Shown here: in pieces, positions 25,434 through 34,612 of the stretch | How the letters are laid out: the number at the start of each line of letters is the position of its first letter | Numbering within the stretch: position 1 is the stretch's first letter | Assembly: GCA_002354805.1 (NCBI GenBank) | Contig: DEMH01000004.1 | Coordinates: 71,150 to 135,149 of the forward strand | Direction: 5' to 3' | DNA: 64,000 bases | Source: Gammaproteobacteria bacterium UBA2675 | GTDB lineage: Bacteria; Pseudomonadota; Gammaproteobacteria; Pseudomonadales; Pseudohongiellaceae | Notes under the pieces: generated by a model | Databases searched by the model: none | What the model was told of the DNA's origin: nothing | Seen by the model: the letters and a program-made list of their open reading frames with translations, nothing else | Program-made: the position numbers and the translations under genes

Positions 25434-25703
25434 ATGGCTTTAACGACTGAACAGAAACAGGCAATTGTTAACGAATACGGACGCGGCGACAACGACACGG
25501 GTTCTCCCGAAGTACAGGTTGCGTTGCTGACTGAAAACATCAATCTGCTGCAGGATCATTTCCGTGAACACAAGCACGACCACCACTCACGTCGTGGTCT
25601 GATCCGCATGGTAAACAGCCGTCGCAAGCTGCTGGACTACCTCAAGCGCAAAGATGTTGACCGTTATGCCGATCTGATCAAACGTCTGGGCCTGCGTCGC
25701 TAA
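25434..25703 (+). CDS. rpsO: 30S ribosomal protein S15
   Basis: Primary 16S rRNA-binding protein of the platform; also autoregulates its mRNA in E. coli. GSPEVQVALLT, the HHSRRGLIRMVNSRRKLLDYLK stretch (abridged as HHSRRGL...RRKLLDYL) and the final LGLRR are diagnostic. 89 residues, exact family length. CTGGAG precedes the ATG by nine bases. It stands between truB and pnp as in E. coli. Confidence 0.98.
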   Translation: MALTTEQKQAIVNEYGRGDNDTGSPEVQVALLTENINLLQDHFREHKHDHHSRRGLIRMVNSRRKLLDYLKRKDVDRYADLIKRLGLRR

Positions 25704-25808
25704 GACGCATCGCAATTTCAAGACGATGAGACAGTGAGAAGAGACTCTTGGTAAAACGGATGTTGCTGCAATGCTGCCCGGGTCTCAAATAAAAAACAGG
25801 AACAGAGT

Positions 25809-27923
25809 ATGTTTAATATTGTAAGCAAGACCTTCCAGTTTGGTGACCAGACGGTCACTCTGGAGACCGGTAAAGTTGCACGACAGGCTACCGGCGCTGT
25901 GATTGTCACCATGGGTGGCTCTCAGGTGCTCGCCACAGTCGTGGGAAAAAAGACGGCCGCCCCTGGCGCCGATTTTTTCCCGCTGACTGTCAACTATCAG
26001 GAAAAAACCTACGCGGCCGGTAAAATCCCCGGCGGCTTTTTTAAGCGCGAAGGGCGTCCCACTGAGAAAGAGACGCTGGTTTCGCGATTGATTGACCGGC
26101 CTATCCGCCCCTTGTTCCCTTCGGGTTTCAAAAATGAAGTACAGGTCATCTGTACGGTCATCTCTGCAACCAAGGATGAAGATCCTGATGTAGCAGCCAT
26201 GATTGGCGCATCAGCAGCGCTGGCTATCTCGGGTATCCCTTTCCACGGCCCTATCGGCGCAGCTCGCGTCGGTTTCGACCCGGAGAATGGATATATCCTT
26301 AACCCGGGTGCCAAACAGCTGGAAACCTCATTGCTGGACATGGTTGTGGCAGGTACTGAATCAGCCGTACTGATGGTGGAGTCAGAAGCAAAACAACTGA
26401 CTGAAGATCAGATGCTGGGCGCGGTGCTGTATGGCCATGAAGCCATGCAGGGCGCCATTCAGGCAATCAACGAGCTCAAGGCAGAAGCCGGCAAGCCCGT
26501 TTGGGACTGGCAGCCTGAGCCAGAGAACGAAACACTGGTCAAGGCAATCGCCGATGCGTTTACTGCCGGTATTACCGACGCCTACCAGATTTCTGACAAG
26601 ATGCAGCGTTACGATGCACTGGGTCAGTTGCTGGACCAGGCCAAACAGCAGTTTGTCAGCGAAGAGTCAGGTGTCACTGCTGATGACGTAAAAGGCGTGT
26701 TCGCAAAACTCGAGAAAAAAGTAGTGCGTAATCGTGTGCTGGACGGTCAGCCACGTATTGATGGTCGTGATTCTAAAACGGTTCGTCCGATTGCCATTGA
26801 GACAGGTGTTCTGCCCAAGGCTCACGGTTCAGCGCTGTTCACACGTGGCGAGACTCAGGCGCTGGTTGTAACTACTCTGGGTGCCGTGCGTGATTCACAG
26901 ATGATTGAAGGTCTGGAAGGCTCCAAGAAAGAAGCCTTCATGTTCCACTACAACTTCCCTCCTTTCTGTGTTGGTGAAACTGGCTTCATGTCAGGTCCCA
27001 AGCGTCGCGAAATCGGCCATGGCAAACTGGCCAAGCGCGGTGTGCAGGCAGTCATGCCGAGCGAAGAGGATTTCCCGTACGCCATTCGTGTGGTATCGGA
27101 AATTACCGAATCCAACGGCTCCAGCTCCATGGCCTCAGTATGCGGCAGCTCGCTGGCAATGATGGATGCGGGTGTGCCTCTGTCGGCTCCTGTGGCGGGT
27201 ATCGCTATGGGTCTGATCAAGGATGGTGAGCGCTTCTCGGTGATCACGGACATCCTGGGTGATGAAGACCACCTTGGCGATATGGACTTTAAAGTCGCGG
27301 GTACAGACAAGGGTGTGACCGCTCTGCAGATGGACATCAAGATTCAGGGCATCAATGAAGAGATCATGGAGATCGCTCTGAACCAGGCACTGGAAGCGCG
27401 CCTGCACATTCTCGGCGAGATGAACAAAGTACTGGCCACTGCCCGTCCAAACGTTTCCGAGAATGCACCATCCATGGCAACGATGAAGGTCGATTCCGAC
27501 AAGATTCGCGACGTCATTGGTAAAGGCGGTGCCACCATTCGCTCTATCACAGAGGAAAGTGGCGCATCGGTGGATATCGACGATGACGGCAATATTCGCA
27601 TTTATGGCGAAGATGCTGACTCCCGCGACAAGGCCATAGAGCTGATTCAGCGCATTACAGCGGAAGCCGAAGTAGGCAAGCTGTACATGGGCAAGGTTGC
27701 CCGTATCGTTGATTTCGGTGCCTTTGTAACCATTCTGCCCGGTAAAGACGGCCTGGTTCACATCTCGCAGATTTCTTCTGATCGTGTTGAAGACATCAGT
27801 GAGTATCTGAGTGAAGGACAGGATGTACTGGTCAAAGTTATGGACCTCGATGCACGCGGCCGAATCAAGCTGAGCATCAAAGAAGTGACCGAAGACGAAA
27901 AAGAAGCTTTTGCTGCAAGCTGA
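25809..27923 (+). CDS. pnp: Polyribonucleotide nucleotidyltransferase (PNPase)
   Basis: Phosphorolytic 3'-5' exoribonuclease of the degradosome. Two RNase PH-like cores are present, the first after the N-terminus and the second after ~310 with the FNFPP-like YNFPPFCVGE and the metal-binding GDEDHLGDMDFK. They are followed by a KH domain (IRDVIGKGGATI, about 560-600) and an S1 domain (FGAFVTILPGKDGLVH, about 625-690). 704 residues. The 105-base gap from rpsO contains GAGAC/GTCTC arms that may form the RNase III-type processing hairpin known upstream of pnp, but this is only suggestive. Confidence 0.98.
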   Translation: MFNIVSKTFQFGDQTVTLETGKVARQATGAVIVTMGGSQVLATVVGKKTAAPGADFFPLTVNYQEKTYAAGKIPGGFFKREGRPTEKETLVSRLIDRPIRPLFPSGFKNEVQVICTVISATKDEDPDVAAMIGASAALAISGIPFHGPIGAARVGFDPENGYILNPGAKQLETSLLDMVVAGTESAVLMVESEAKQLTEDQMLGAVLYGHEAMQGAIQAINELKAEAGKPVWDWQPEPENETLVKAIADAFTAGITDAYQISDKMQRYDALGQLLDQAKQQFVSEESGVTADDVKGVFAKLEKKVVRNRVLDGQPRIDGRDSKTVRPIAIETGVLPKAHGSALFTRGETQALVVTTLGAVRDSQMIEGLEGSKKEAFMFHYNFPPFCVGETGFMSGPKRREIGHGKLAKRGVQAVMPSEEDFPYAIRVVSEITESNGSSSMASVCGSSLAMMDAGVPLSAPVAGIAMGLIKDGERFSVITDILGDEDHLGDMDFKVAGTDKGVTALQMDIKIQGINEEIMEIALNQALEARLHILGEMNKVLATARPNVSENAPSMATMKVDSDKIRDVIGKGGATIRSITEESGASVDIDDDGNIRIYGEDADSRDKAIELIQRITAEAEVGKLYMGKVARIVDFGAFVTILPGKDGLVHISQISSDRVEDISEYLSEGQDVLVKVMDLDARGRIKLSIKEVTEDEKEAFAAS

Positions 27924-28000
27924 TTGCGGCAGATGAAGCCAGCGTCGTGCATTAACTGACGGCGCTGGTGCATCATCATTCCCACCTTAATGGACTCGCC

Positions 28001-28582
28001 ATGGCTCGACAACGCTGTAGCCGATGTCAGAGACCGATCTCAACCTGCCTTTGCGCCGACATTGTAGCCGCAACCAATACCTGGCCGCTGGTCATACTGC
28101 AGGATTTACGCGAGGCGACACACCCGCTGGGTACAGCCCGGCTCGCATCACTCAGCTATTCTGACTGTCTCCTGCAAACGCTTGCTGTAAAGCAGGACGT
28201 TTTGCCATCGCTGCCTGAAAATTGTGTGCTGATCTACCCGAGTGATGAGTCCCTGCCGGTTGAAGAACTTCGCGGACACAGCCCCAGACCCCTGGTGTTT
28301 CTTGACGCCAGCTGGCGGCGCAGTCGCAAAATGCTGTATACCTGGCCGGTGTTGCAGTCCCTGCCAAGATTCAGTCTCAGTGCCGTGCCGGTCAGTCGAT
28401 ACCGCATTCGTCGGGCGAGCGAGCCCGACGCCTTATCGACACTGGAGGCGATAGTGTATACCCTGCAAGGACTGGAAGGTCGCAAAGCTTCCCATCAGCG
28501 GGTGTTGCAGGCCATGGATCGCATGATCGACAGACAGATTGAGCACATGGGGGCTGATGTCTATCAGCGAAACTACCGGTAG
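28001..28582 (+). CDS. DTW-domain tRNA-uridine aminocarboxypropyltransferase, TapT-like
   Basis: Family enzymes transfer the 3-amino-3-carboxypropyl group of SAM to tRNA uridine (acp3U). The N-terminal CSRCQRPISTCLC gives four cysteines in the zinc-ribbon pattern of the family, and the signature region reads LDASWRRSRKM, an A/S variant of the DTW motif. The frame opens with GTG 27968, but ATG 28001 (MARQRCSRC) matches homologues. 193 residues. Confidence 0.85.
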   Translation: MARQRCSRCQRPISTCLCADIVAATNTWPLVILQDLREATHPLGTARLASLSYSDCLLQTLAVKQDVLPSLPENCVLIYPSDESLPVEELRGHSPRPLVFLDASWRRSRKMLYTWPVLQSLPRFSLSAVPVSRYRIRRASEPDALSTLEAIVYTLQGLEGRKASHQRVLQAMDRMIDRQIEHMGADVYQRNYR

Positions 28583-28692
28583 AATTCCCGCACTCCAGGT
28601 CCCGATGCAAAGATCAGGTGTAGATCGAGCTGTCTGGGCAACGGCGCAGGAGACTGATCGTCATTTTCAGGGAGCAGGCTGGTCCAATAGCG

Positions 28693-31311
28693 ATGTGCGA
28701 CAAGAAGTCACCTTTACGTGCTGGATCTCTGATCACATTGGCGGTGTTAACCACCCTGGTGTCGGTTGCCCATGCACAACCGGTAACCAGTGTGCTGCGG
28801 GTAGGTGTTTACGAAAACCCGCCCAAACTGTTCCAGGATGAGCAAGGCGGCATCTCCGGCATACACGGAGACCTGTTGCGCGAGATTGCCCGTGCCGAGC
28901 GTTGGCAACTCAGAGCTGTTCCCTGTCAATGGAGTGAATGTCTGTCGCTGCTGGAGCGTGGCGAGATCGACATCATGCCGGATGTTGCGATTGATTCCGA
29001 CAGGCAGCAGCGGTTTGACTTTCATCAGCAGCCGGCATTGCTGAGCTGGTCACAGATTTACGAGTCACGTGATCAGGGCATTCTGGGAATTCTGGACCTG
29101 GAAGGAAAACGTATCGCTTTGCTCCAGGACTCCATTCAACAAGCCTATCTGGAGTCACTGGCGGACAATTTTTTTCTAAACGTCGACTGGGTGACTTATG
29201 ACAATCAGACACAGGCGTTTGCCGCTGTTGCCGAAGGCGCCGCCGATGCCGTGGTATCCAGTTACCACTCTGGTGATATGGAGGCCAGTCGCCTCGGGCT
29301 GACGCCGACCCCCATACTGTTTCAACCCAGCCAGTTACATTTTGCCGTGCCCGCCGGCAGCCATGGGGCAGTACTTACGGCGATTGATAACTACCTGAGC
29401 CTGTGGCGAGCCGACCCAGACTCGGTCTATTACCGGATTCTGGAGCATTGGAGCTATCAGAATGACCGTACTCTACCTGGCTGGATAATCTGGAGTTCTG
29501 CAGCATTGGCCCTCGCATTGCTCGCGGCAATCGCGTTCAGCGTGGCGTTGAGCTATCGCGTCAAAGTCCGGACTCAAAGCCTGCAGGACAGTGAGCAGCG
29601 ACTGAATGTTATCCTCAATAGTGTCGATGCCTATATTTACATCAAGGACTACAAACTGCATTATCAATACGTAAACAGGAAGGTCTGCGAACTGTTTGGC
29701 CACCCGGAGAGTGAAATCCTTGGCAAGACCGATGAGGCTTTTTTTGACAGTCGCACCTATGAACAGATACAACAGACTGATTTGCGTGTAATACGCCAGG
29801 GCGAGCGTGTCGCCCAAGAAGAGCACCGTGTTTCCCGCGATGGTCAGGACGAATACACCTTCCTGTCAGTCAAGATTCCTCTGCGCAACCCGGACGATAC
29901 CATCTCTTCTTTATGCGGTATTTCTACTGATATTACAGAATACAGCAAAATGAACAGTCAGCTTCAGCAACTCGCCTCGTTTGATTCGCTGACCGGGCTC
30001 CCCAATCGTCGGTTAATACTGGAGCGGCTGGAACACGCCCTGGGCGGACATGAGATAACAGGTTATCAGGGTGCGCTGGTACTGATCGATCTGGATAACT
30101 TCAAGACTATCAATGACTCCCTGGGTCACAATCATGGGGATGTGTTGTTGCAGCAAATGGCACATCGAATTGAACGTAGTCTGCTGCCTACCGACACCTC
30201 CGGCAGGCTGGGTGCAGACGAGTTTGTCATCATTGTGGAAGATCTGGCACTTGAAATTGATGATGCAGTCAATCGTGTTAATGATCTTGCCGAAACTCTT
30301 CGTGTACAGCTGGGTGACCCCTTTGATCTGCACGGCCACGAAGTCACCACATCGGTAAGTGTCGGAGTGGCAATGTTTTCTGACGCCGAATCCGTCGATG
30401 AGCTGCTAAAGGCAGTGGATCTGGCGCTGGGTGCTGCGAAGAATGCCGGGCGCAACGCGGTGAAATTTTTTAACCCCACCATGCAGGTTGAGGTCACCAG
30501 ACGTACCAGTATCGAAAAAGCCCTGCGGCGTGCGCTCGATGGCACTGGTCTGAATCTGCACCTGCAGCCACAGGTTGATGGCGACGGTAGAATGGTCGGC
30601 ATGGAGGGCTTGCTGCGCTGGGAGGATGACATTCTTGGGCGCGTCTCGCCCGGGGATTTTATTCCAGTTGCTGAGTCGGCGGGACTGATTGTTCCACTTG
30701 GGGAATGGGTGATCGCGGAAGCCTGCCGTATCCTCAAGCGCTGGCAGCAACACAGCGCAACGCGGTCAATGACGCTGGCCATCAATATCAGTTCGCGACA
30801 GTTTCGCAGCCCCAAATTTGTGCGCCAGATAGCCGACTGTATTCAACAGTCTGGTGTGGATGGCAGGCTTCTGGAACTGGAGGTTACCGAGAGCCTGTTA
30901 ATTGAAGATGTGCAGTCGACAGTTGAGCGCATGCGGGAATTACAGGCCATGGGCATCAAGTTCGCGCTGGATGACTTTGGTACCGGCTATGCCTCTTTGA
31001 GTTATCTGAAACGACTGCCACTGTCGCAGCTGAAAATCGATCAGTCATTTGTGCGCGACCTGATGGATGATATTAACGATGAGGCCATCGTGAAAACCAT
31101 TATCGCGCTGGGCGCCAGTCTGGACCTGCGGGTAATCGCAGAGGGAGTGGAGACAGCAGCGCAGGCCGAGCGTCTGACGGAGCTCGGCTGCTACTTTAAA
31201 CAGGGATACTATTTTGGCGCGCCACAACCAGAGGAAGCCTGGCAGCCGCTGTTTGAACAGGCTGCGCCAGAGCTGCCGCGTTTGCCTCAGTCGGGCAATA
31301 CCGCGTTGTGA
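28693..31311 (+). CDS. Periplasmic-sensor PAS-GGDEF-EAL protein
   Basis: Membrane cyclic-di-GMP protein. Signal peptide to ~28; an SBP_bac_3-type periplasmic ligand-binding domain (about 33-255, LRVGVYENPPK start); one membrane helix (~260-288); a PAS domain (~300-415); then GGDEF and EAL domains. The GGDEF signature is GADEF (507-511), a second-position change that may lower cyclase activity. The EAL motif reads EGLLRW (638-643), but ELEVTES, DDFGTGYASL, KIDQSF and EGVET residues for metal and c-di-GMP are intact. Net phosphodiesterase activity is the likelier outcome. The ligand is unknown; amino acids or similar small molecules are usual for such domains. Its 3' end overlaps the opposite gene by 25 bases. 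Confidence 0.92.
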   Translation: MCDKKSPLRAGSLITLAVLTTLVSVAHAQPVTSVLRVGVYENPPKLFQDEQGGISGIHGDLLREIARAERWQLRAVPCQWSECLSLLERGEIDIMPDVAIDSDRQQRFDFHQQPALLSWSQIYESRDQGILGILDLEGKRIALLQDSIQQAYLESLADNFFLNVDWVTYDNQTQAFAAVAEGAADAVVSSYHSGDMEASRLGLTPTPILFQPSQLHFAVPAGSHGAVLTAIDNYLSLWRADPDSVYYRILEHWSYQNDRTLPGWIIWSSAALALALLAAIAFSVALSYRVKVRTQSLQDSEQRLNVILNSVDAYIYIKDYKLHYQYVNRKVCELFGHPESEILGKTDEAFFDSRTYEQIQQTDLRVIRQGERVAQEEHRVSRDGQDEYTFLSVKIPLRNPDDTISSLCGISTDITEYSKMNSQLQQLASFDSLTGLPNRRLILERLEHALGGHEITGYQGALVLIDLDNFKTINDSLGHNHGDVLLQQMAHRIERSLLPTDTSGRLGADEFVIIVEDLALEIDDAVNRVNDLAETLRVQLGDPFDLHGHEVTTSVSVGVAMFSDAESVDELLKAVDLALGAAKNAGRNAVKFFNPTMQVEVTRRTSIEKALRRALDGTGLNLHLQPQVDGDGRMVGMEGLLRWEDDILGRVSPGDFIPVAESAGLIVPLGEWVIAEACRILKRWQQHSATRSMTLAINISSRQFRSPKFVRQIADCIQQSGVDGRLLELEVTESLLIEDVQSTVERMRELQAMGIKFALDDFGTGYASLSYLKRLPLSQLKIDQSFVRDLMDDINDEAIVKTIIALGASLDLRVIAEGVETAAQAERLTELGCYFKQGYYFGAPQPEEAWQPLFEQAAPELPRLPQSGNTAL

Positions 31312-32009
31312 TAAACATTCTGGACGTCGTCCAGATCGTTCAGCATGTCCATAAAACGCTCGAAGAGAGCAACATCGTCGCCGCTCAGTTCGGTCTGCGT
31401 CTGTGCCAGGAACTGAATTTCATCGGCCTCGAATTCGACATCGGGGAAGGCGTCACGTAATGCCTGGCGCGCCTTTGCATACTCTGTGTGAGGTGCAAAG
31501 ACCGTGATACGGCCGTCTTCATTTTCAATATCAGTAACGTCGACGTCGGCCCCCAGCAGAGCCTCCAGCACACTCTCTTCATCATCACCCATGATGGCCA
31601 GAATGGCACAGTGATCGAACATGTGGCTGACACTGCCCTGCGCACCAATTTTTGATTTGGTCTTGGTAAAGCACTGACGGACATCGCCGAAGGTGCGATT
31701 GGGGTTGTCGGTAAGGCACTCAACGATGACCATGCAGTTTCCGGGACCAAAGCCTTCATAGCGAGCTGGCGAAAAGTCTTCCCCACCGCTGCCCCGGGCC
31801 TTCTCCAGCGCCTTGTCAATAACATGGCTGGGGACCTGGTCTTTCTTGGCACGATCCAGCAGGCTGCGCAGAGTCAGATTGCCATCGGGGTCTGTGCCGC
31901 CAGACTTCGCGCAAACGTAAATTTCACGCGCATATTTACTGTAAACTTTGGTTTTAGCCGCCGCCGTTTTGGCCATCGACTCTTTACGGTTCTGGTATGC
32001 TCTGCCCAT
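31287..32009 (-). CDS. YebC/PmpR-family protein, YeeN-like
   Basis: Member of the TACO1/YebC family. YebC-type members relieve ribosome stalling or act as transcription regulators. MGRAYQNR and the conserved YEGFGPGNCMVIVECLTDN segment, with HVIDKALEKARG, define the fold; the sequence resembles the YeeN branch more than YebC (short MAKTAAAKTKVYSK linker). ATG 32009 has AGGAA seven bases upstream. 240 residues. Divergent from the P-loop kinase gene. Confidence 0.88.
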   Translation of the reverse strand: MGRAYQNRKESMAKTAAAKTKVYSKYAREIYVCAKSGGTDPDGNLTLRSLLDRAKKDQVPSHVIDKALEKARGSGGEDFSPARYEGFGPGNCMVIVECLTDNPNRTFGDVRQCFTKTKSKIGAQGSVSHMFDHCAILAIMGDDEESVLEALLGADVDVTDIENEDGRITVFAPHTEYAKARQALRDAFPDVEFEADEIQFLAQTQTELSGDDVALFERFMDMLNDLDDVQNVYHNAVLPD

Positions 32010-32106
32010 CTTTGGTTCCTGCAACAGATAGATTTGCAAAAGCCGAATAATACACGCAGGTGTACGCTAAAATCCATTCCGGGGAATGTTTCAGGATAGT
32101 CTCAGT

Positions 32107-32631
32107 ATGCAGCAAGCGATAAATGGTATGACCCTGCCAACGGTATGGTTTTTGTTCGGCTTGTCTGGAAGCGGCAAGTCATTTGCCGGTGATGTTTTAT
32201 CCCGGCACTATGGCTGGCCTGTGTACCATGCTGATGATGACATTACCTCTGCCATGCGTGAGGCACTGAATACGGCTCAACCGTTTACCGATGCAATGCG
32301 TGATGAGTTTTTTGTGGTACTGCTGCAAACCATCCGCCAGCGGGTGTCCAGGGAGCCTGACAAACCCCTGATTGTGACCCAGGGTGCCTATAAGCAGCGT
32401 CATCGGGACTGGTTAAATGCAAGATTGCCACAGATACGGTTTATCTGGGTGAAATCGGACCCACAATTAATAGTCGATCGGCTACGTAGTCGTCGCGATG
32501 GTATCAGCGTTGCCAGTGCGTCAGCACTCACCAATGATTTCGAGGCACCAGACCCGAAGGCAGAGGTACTGGTCAATGATGGCAGTGCAGACGATATTCT
32601 GCTTCAATTTCAGGCCCTGTTGCGCGGTTGA
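32107..32631 (+). CDS. P-loop small-molecule kinase, gluconokinase/shikimate-kinase-like
   Basis: 174-residue kinase with Walker A GLSGSGKS at about residues 18-25, a DDD acidic cluster after strand two, and a C-terminal lid with paired arginines (RLRSRRDG). This matches the GntK/AroK fold, but the sequence is divergent from true gluconokinases and the substrate is unknown. ATG 32107 is chosen over 32086 because at 32086 the GGGGA is too close to the start, whereas AGGAT lies about nine bases before 32107. Confidence 0.7.
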   Translation: MQQAINGMTLPTVWFLFGLSGSGKSFAGDVLSRHYGWPVYHADDDITSAMREALNTAQPFTDAMRDEFFVVLLQTIRQRVSREPDKPLIVTQGAYKQRHRDWLNARLPQIRFIWVKSDPQLIVDRLRSRRDGISVASASALTNDFEAPDPKAEVLVNDGSADDILLQFQALLRG

Positions 32632-32692
32632 CGGCAATCCAGCACCTGCTATGATCCACAGTCACCCTCCCGCTGGCAGCAGACGTTACAGC

Positions 32693-32750
32693 GGGTGAAA
32701 TACCGACAATAATGAATAATCTGCGATATACAGCTGCGTCTATTTCACCC
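32693..32750. repeat. 10-bp inverted repeat in the phnD-like leader
   Basis: GGGTGAAATA (32693-32702) and TATTTCACCC (32741-32750) are perfect complements 38 bases apart, upstream of the substrate-binding protein gene. This may be a long-loop hairpin in the 5' RNA or a spaced operator pair; nothing decides between these. Confidence 0.5.
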
Positions 32751-32785
32751 ATGCAGCTGTTCCATGCAGTCATAGGGCAGTCATC

Positions 32786-33769
32786 ATGTTATTCAAGGCC
32801 ACTGACTCAGCGCTGACGCTTCACCGCAGCCTGATACGCGTGACAGCGGGCCTGCTGGCGGCGTTATTGCCGCTGGCAGCATCGGCTCAGCTGTCACCGC
32901 GTTATGAGGACAGCGACGCCGATCTGGTCGCCGACCGCCCGGCGGACCCGGACGCATGGCGCGACCCACGAATTCTGGTATTTGCCTACACTCCCGTGGA
33001 AGACCCGGCACTGTACTCTCAGGTATGGGACGAATTTATCACCCACATGGAAACCCTGACTGGCAAAGAGATCCGCTTTTTCCCGGTGCAGTCCAATGCC
33101 GCCCAATTGGAGGCGATGCGCGCAGGTCGCCTGCATGTTGCCGGCTTTAACACCGGGTCGACACCGGTTGCTGTCAATTGCACAGGGTTTGTGCCGTTTG
33201 CCATGATGGCTGCCCAGGACGGCAGTTTCGGCTACGAAATGGAGATCATCACTTATCCTGACAGCGGTATTATCAACGCTGCCGACCTGCAGGGGCGCCA
33301 GCTTGCATTTACATCACCAACATCCAACTCTGGATTTAAAGCACCGTCGACACTACTGGATCGGGAATTCGGCCTGCAGGCCGATCGCGACTACACGACT
33401 ACATACTCCGGCAGTCACGACAATTCGATCCTGGGCGTTGTAAACGGCGACTATGAGGCGGCAGCCATTGCCAATGAGGTCCTGCGCCGAATGGAGGGCA
33501 GGGATGTTGTCAGTGCTGATCAGTATCGCAGCATCTATCGTTCGCTGACATTTCCCACCACAGCTTATGGAATGGCACACAATCTGGCGCCCGAACTCGC
33601 CGAGAACATTCGCCAGGCCTTTTTCAGTTTTGACTGGGAAGGGTCGGCTCTGCAGCAGGAGTTTGCCGATGCGGGGATGGCCCAGTTTATTCCGATCAGC
33701 TACCAACAGCACTGGCAGGTCATTCGGGATATCGATGAAGCCAATGATACGATTTACAACTGTGACTGA
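32786..33769 (+). CDS. phnD: Phosphonate/phosphite-type ABC transporter substrate-binding protein
   Basis: Periplasmic binding protein of the PhnD family. Signal peptide of ~34 residues ends LPLAASA. After a linker the domain begins LVFAYTPVEDPALYS; GFNTGSTPVAVN and SPTSNSGFKAPSTLL are the phosphonate-binding-family loops. 327 residues. AGGG stands about nine bases before ATG 32786. First gene of a four-gene importer. Which P-compound (phosphonate, phosphite, 2-aminoethylphosphonate) it binds cannot be read from sequence. No C-P lyase or phosphonatase gene is nearby. Confidence 0.88.
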   Translation: MLFKATDSALTLHRSLIRVTAGLLAALLPLAASAQLSPRYEDSDADLVADRPADPDAWRDPRILVFAYTPVEDPALYSQVWDEFITHMETLTGKEIRFFPVQSNAAQLEAMRAGRLHVAGFNTGSTPVAVNCTGFVPFAMMAAQDGSFGYEMEIITYPDSGIINAADLQGRQLAFTSPTSNSGFKAPSTLLDREFGLQADRDYTTTYSGSHDNSILGVVNGDYEAAAIANEVLRRMEGRDVVSADQYRSIYRSLTFPTTAYGMAHNLAPELAENIRQAFFSFDWEGSALQQEFADAGMAQFIPISYQQHWQVIRDIDEANDTIYNCD

Positions 33770-33784
33770 GGGAGATCACGCAGC

Positions 33785-34612
33785 ATGCTGACACTAACAG
33801 GCGTGAGCAAACGCTACCAGACAGGTGAGCTTGCCCTCAGCGATATCGATCTGACGATTCCGGCGGGCCAGGTCATTGCATTGATCGGACCCTCTGGTGC
33901 AGGCAAAAGCACACTTATTCGGTGTGTTAACCGCTTGATAGAACCCACTGATGGAAAGGTGCAGCTGGACGGCGAGGACATTACCCGGGTCAGAGGTGCG
34001 AAGCTGCGGCAGGCGCGCCGCCAGATCGGTATGATATTCCAGAATTACGCTCTGGTTGAGCGTCTGTCCGTGATGGAGAATGTATTATCGGGACGCCTGG
34101 CCTATGTCGGGTTCTGGCGCAGCTACTTTCGTCGTTTTCCGAAATCCGATATTCAGCAGGCCTTTCATTTGTTGCAAAGGGTTGGTCTGGAAACCATGTT
34201 CGACAAACGGGGAGATGCGCTGTCGGGCGGACAGAAACAACGCGTCGGCATCGCTCGTGCCCTGATGCAGAATCCCAAACTATTGCTCGTTGATGAGCCC
34301 ACGGCCAGTCTCGATCCGAAGACTTCCAGGCAGATTATGCGCCTGATCTGCGATCTGTGTCGGGAGCAGCAACTGGCCGCCGTCATCAACATCCATGATG
34401 TTGTGCTGGCCCAGCAGTTCGTGGACCGGGTGGTTGGATTGCGTGCTGGCAGGATCGTGTTCGACGGCTCGCCGCAGGATCTGAGCCCCGCCATTCTGAC
34501 GAGTATCTATGGAGAGGAGGATTGGGAGGTTCCTGCGGACAATGAGGATGATGACGAGCGCTCCTCGCCTGAGGACAGAGTGCGTTCACTGACGGTGGAT
34601 GCACACCCATGA
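33785..34612 (+). CDS. phnC: Phosphonate/phosphite-type ABC transporter ATPase
   Basis: ABC ATPase driving import through the two permeases that follow. Walker A GPSGAGKST (about 37-45), Q-loop in IGMIFQNYALVERL, ABC signature LSGGQKQRVGIARAL, Walker B LLLVDEPTASLD and the switch histidine in INIHDVVLA. About 30 acidic C-terminal residues exceed the core family length. 275 residues, overlapping phnE1 by four bases (ATGA). Confidence 0.93.
   Translation: MLTLTGVSKRYQTGELALSDIDLTIPAGQVIALIGPSGAGKSTLIRCVNRLIEPTDGKVQLDGEDITRVRGAKLRQARRQIGMIFQNYALVERLSVMENVLSGRLAYVGFWRSYFRRFPKSDIQQAFHLLQRVGLETMFDKRGDALSGGQKQRVGIARALMQNPKLLLVDEPTASLDPKTSRQIMRLICDLCREQQLAAVINIHDVVLAQQFVDRVVGLRAGRIVFDGSPQDLSPAILTSIYGEEDWEVPADNEDDDERSSPEDRVRSLTVDAHP

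Noticed and set aside
25704..25808. RNase III hairpin before pnp
   Set aside because: Only short GAGAC/GTCTC arms far apart were found; too weak to list as a feature.
28401..28440. Repeated GAGCGAGCCCGACG-type stretch as a small repeat
   Set aside because: It lies inside the DTW-domain gene and is explained by codon choice.
32767..32784. Two CAGTCAT units 11 bp apart resembling a Pho box before the phnD-like gene
   Set aside because: They end two bases before the ATG and include the ribosome binding site, leaving no room for a promoter downstream, and the CTGTCA core is changed in both units.
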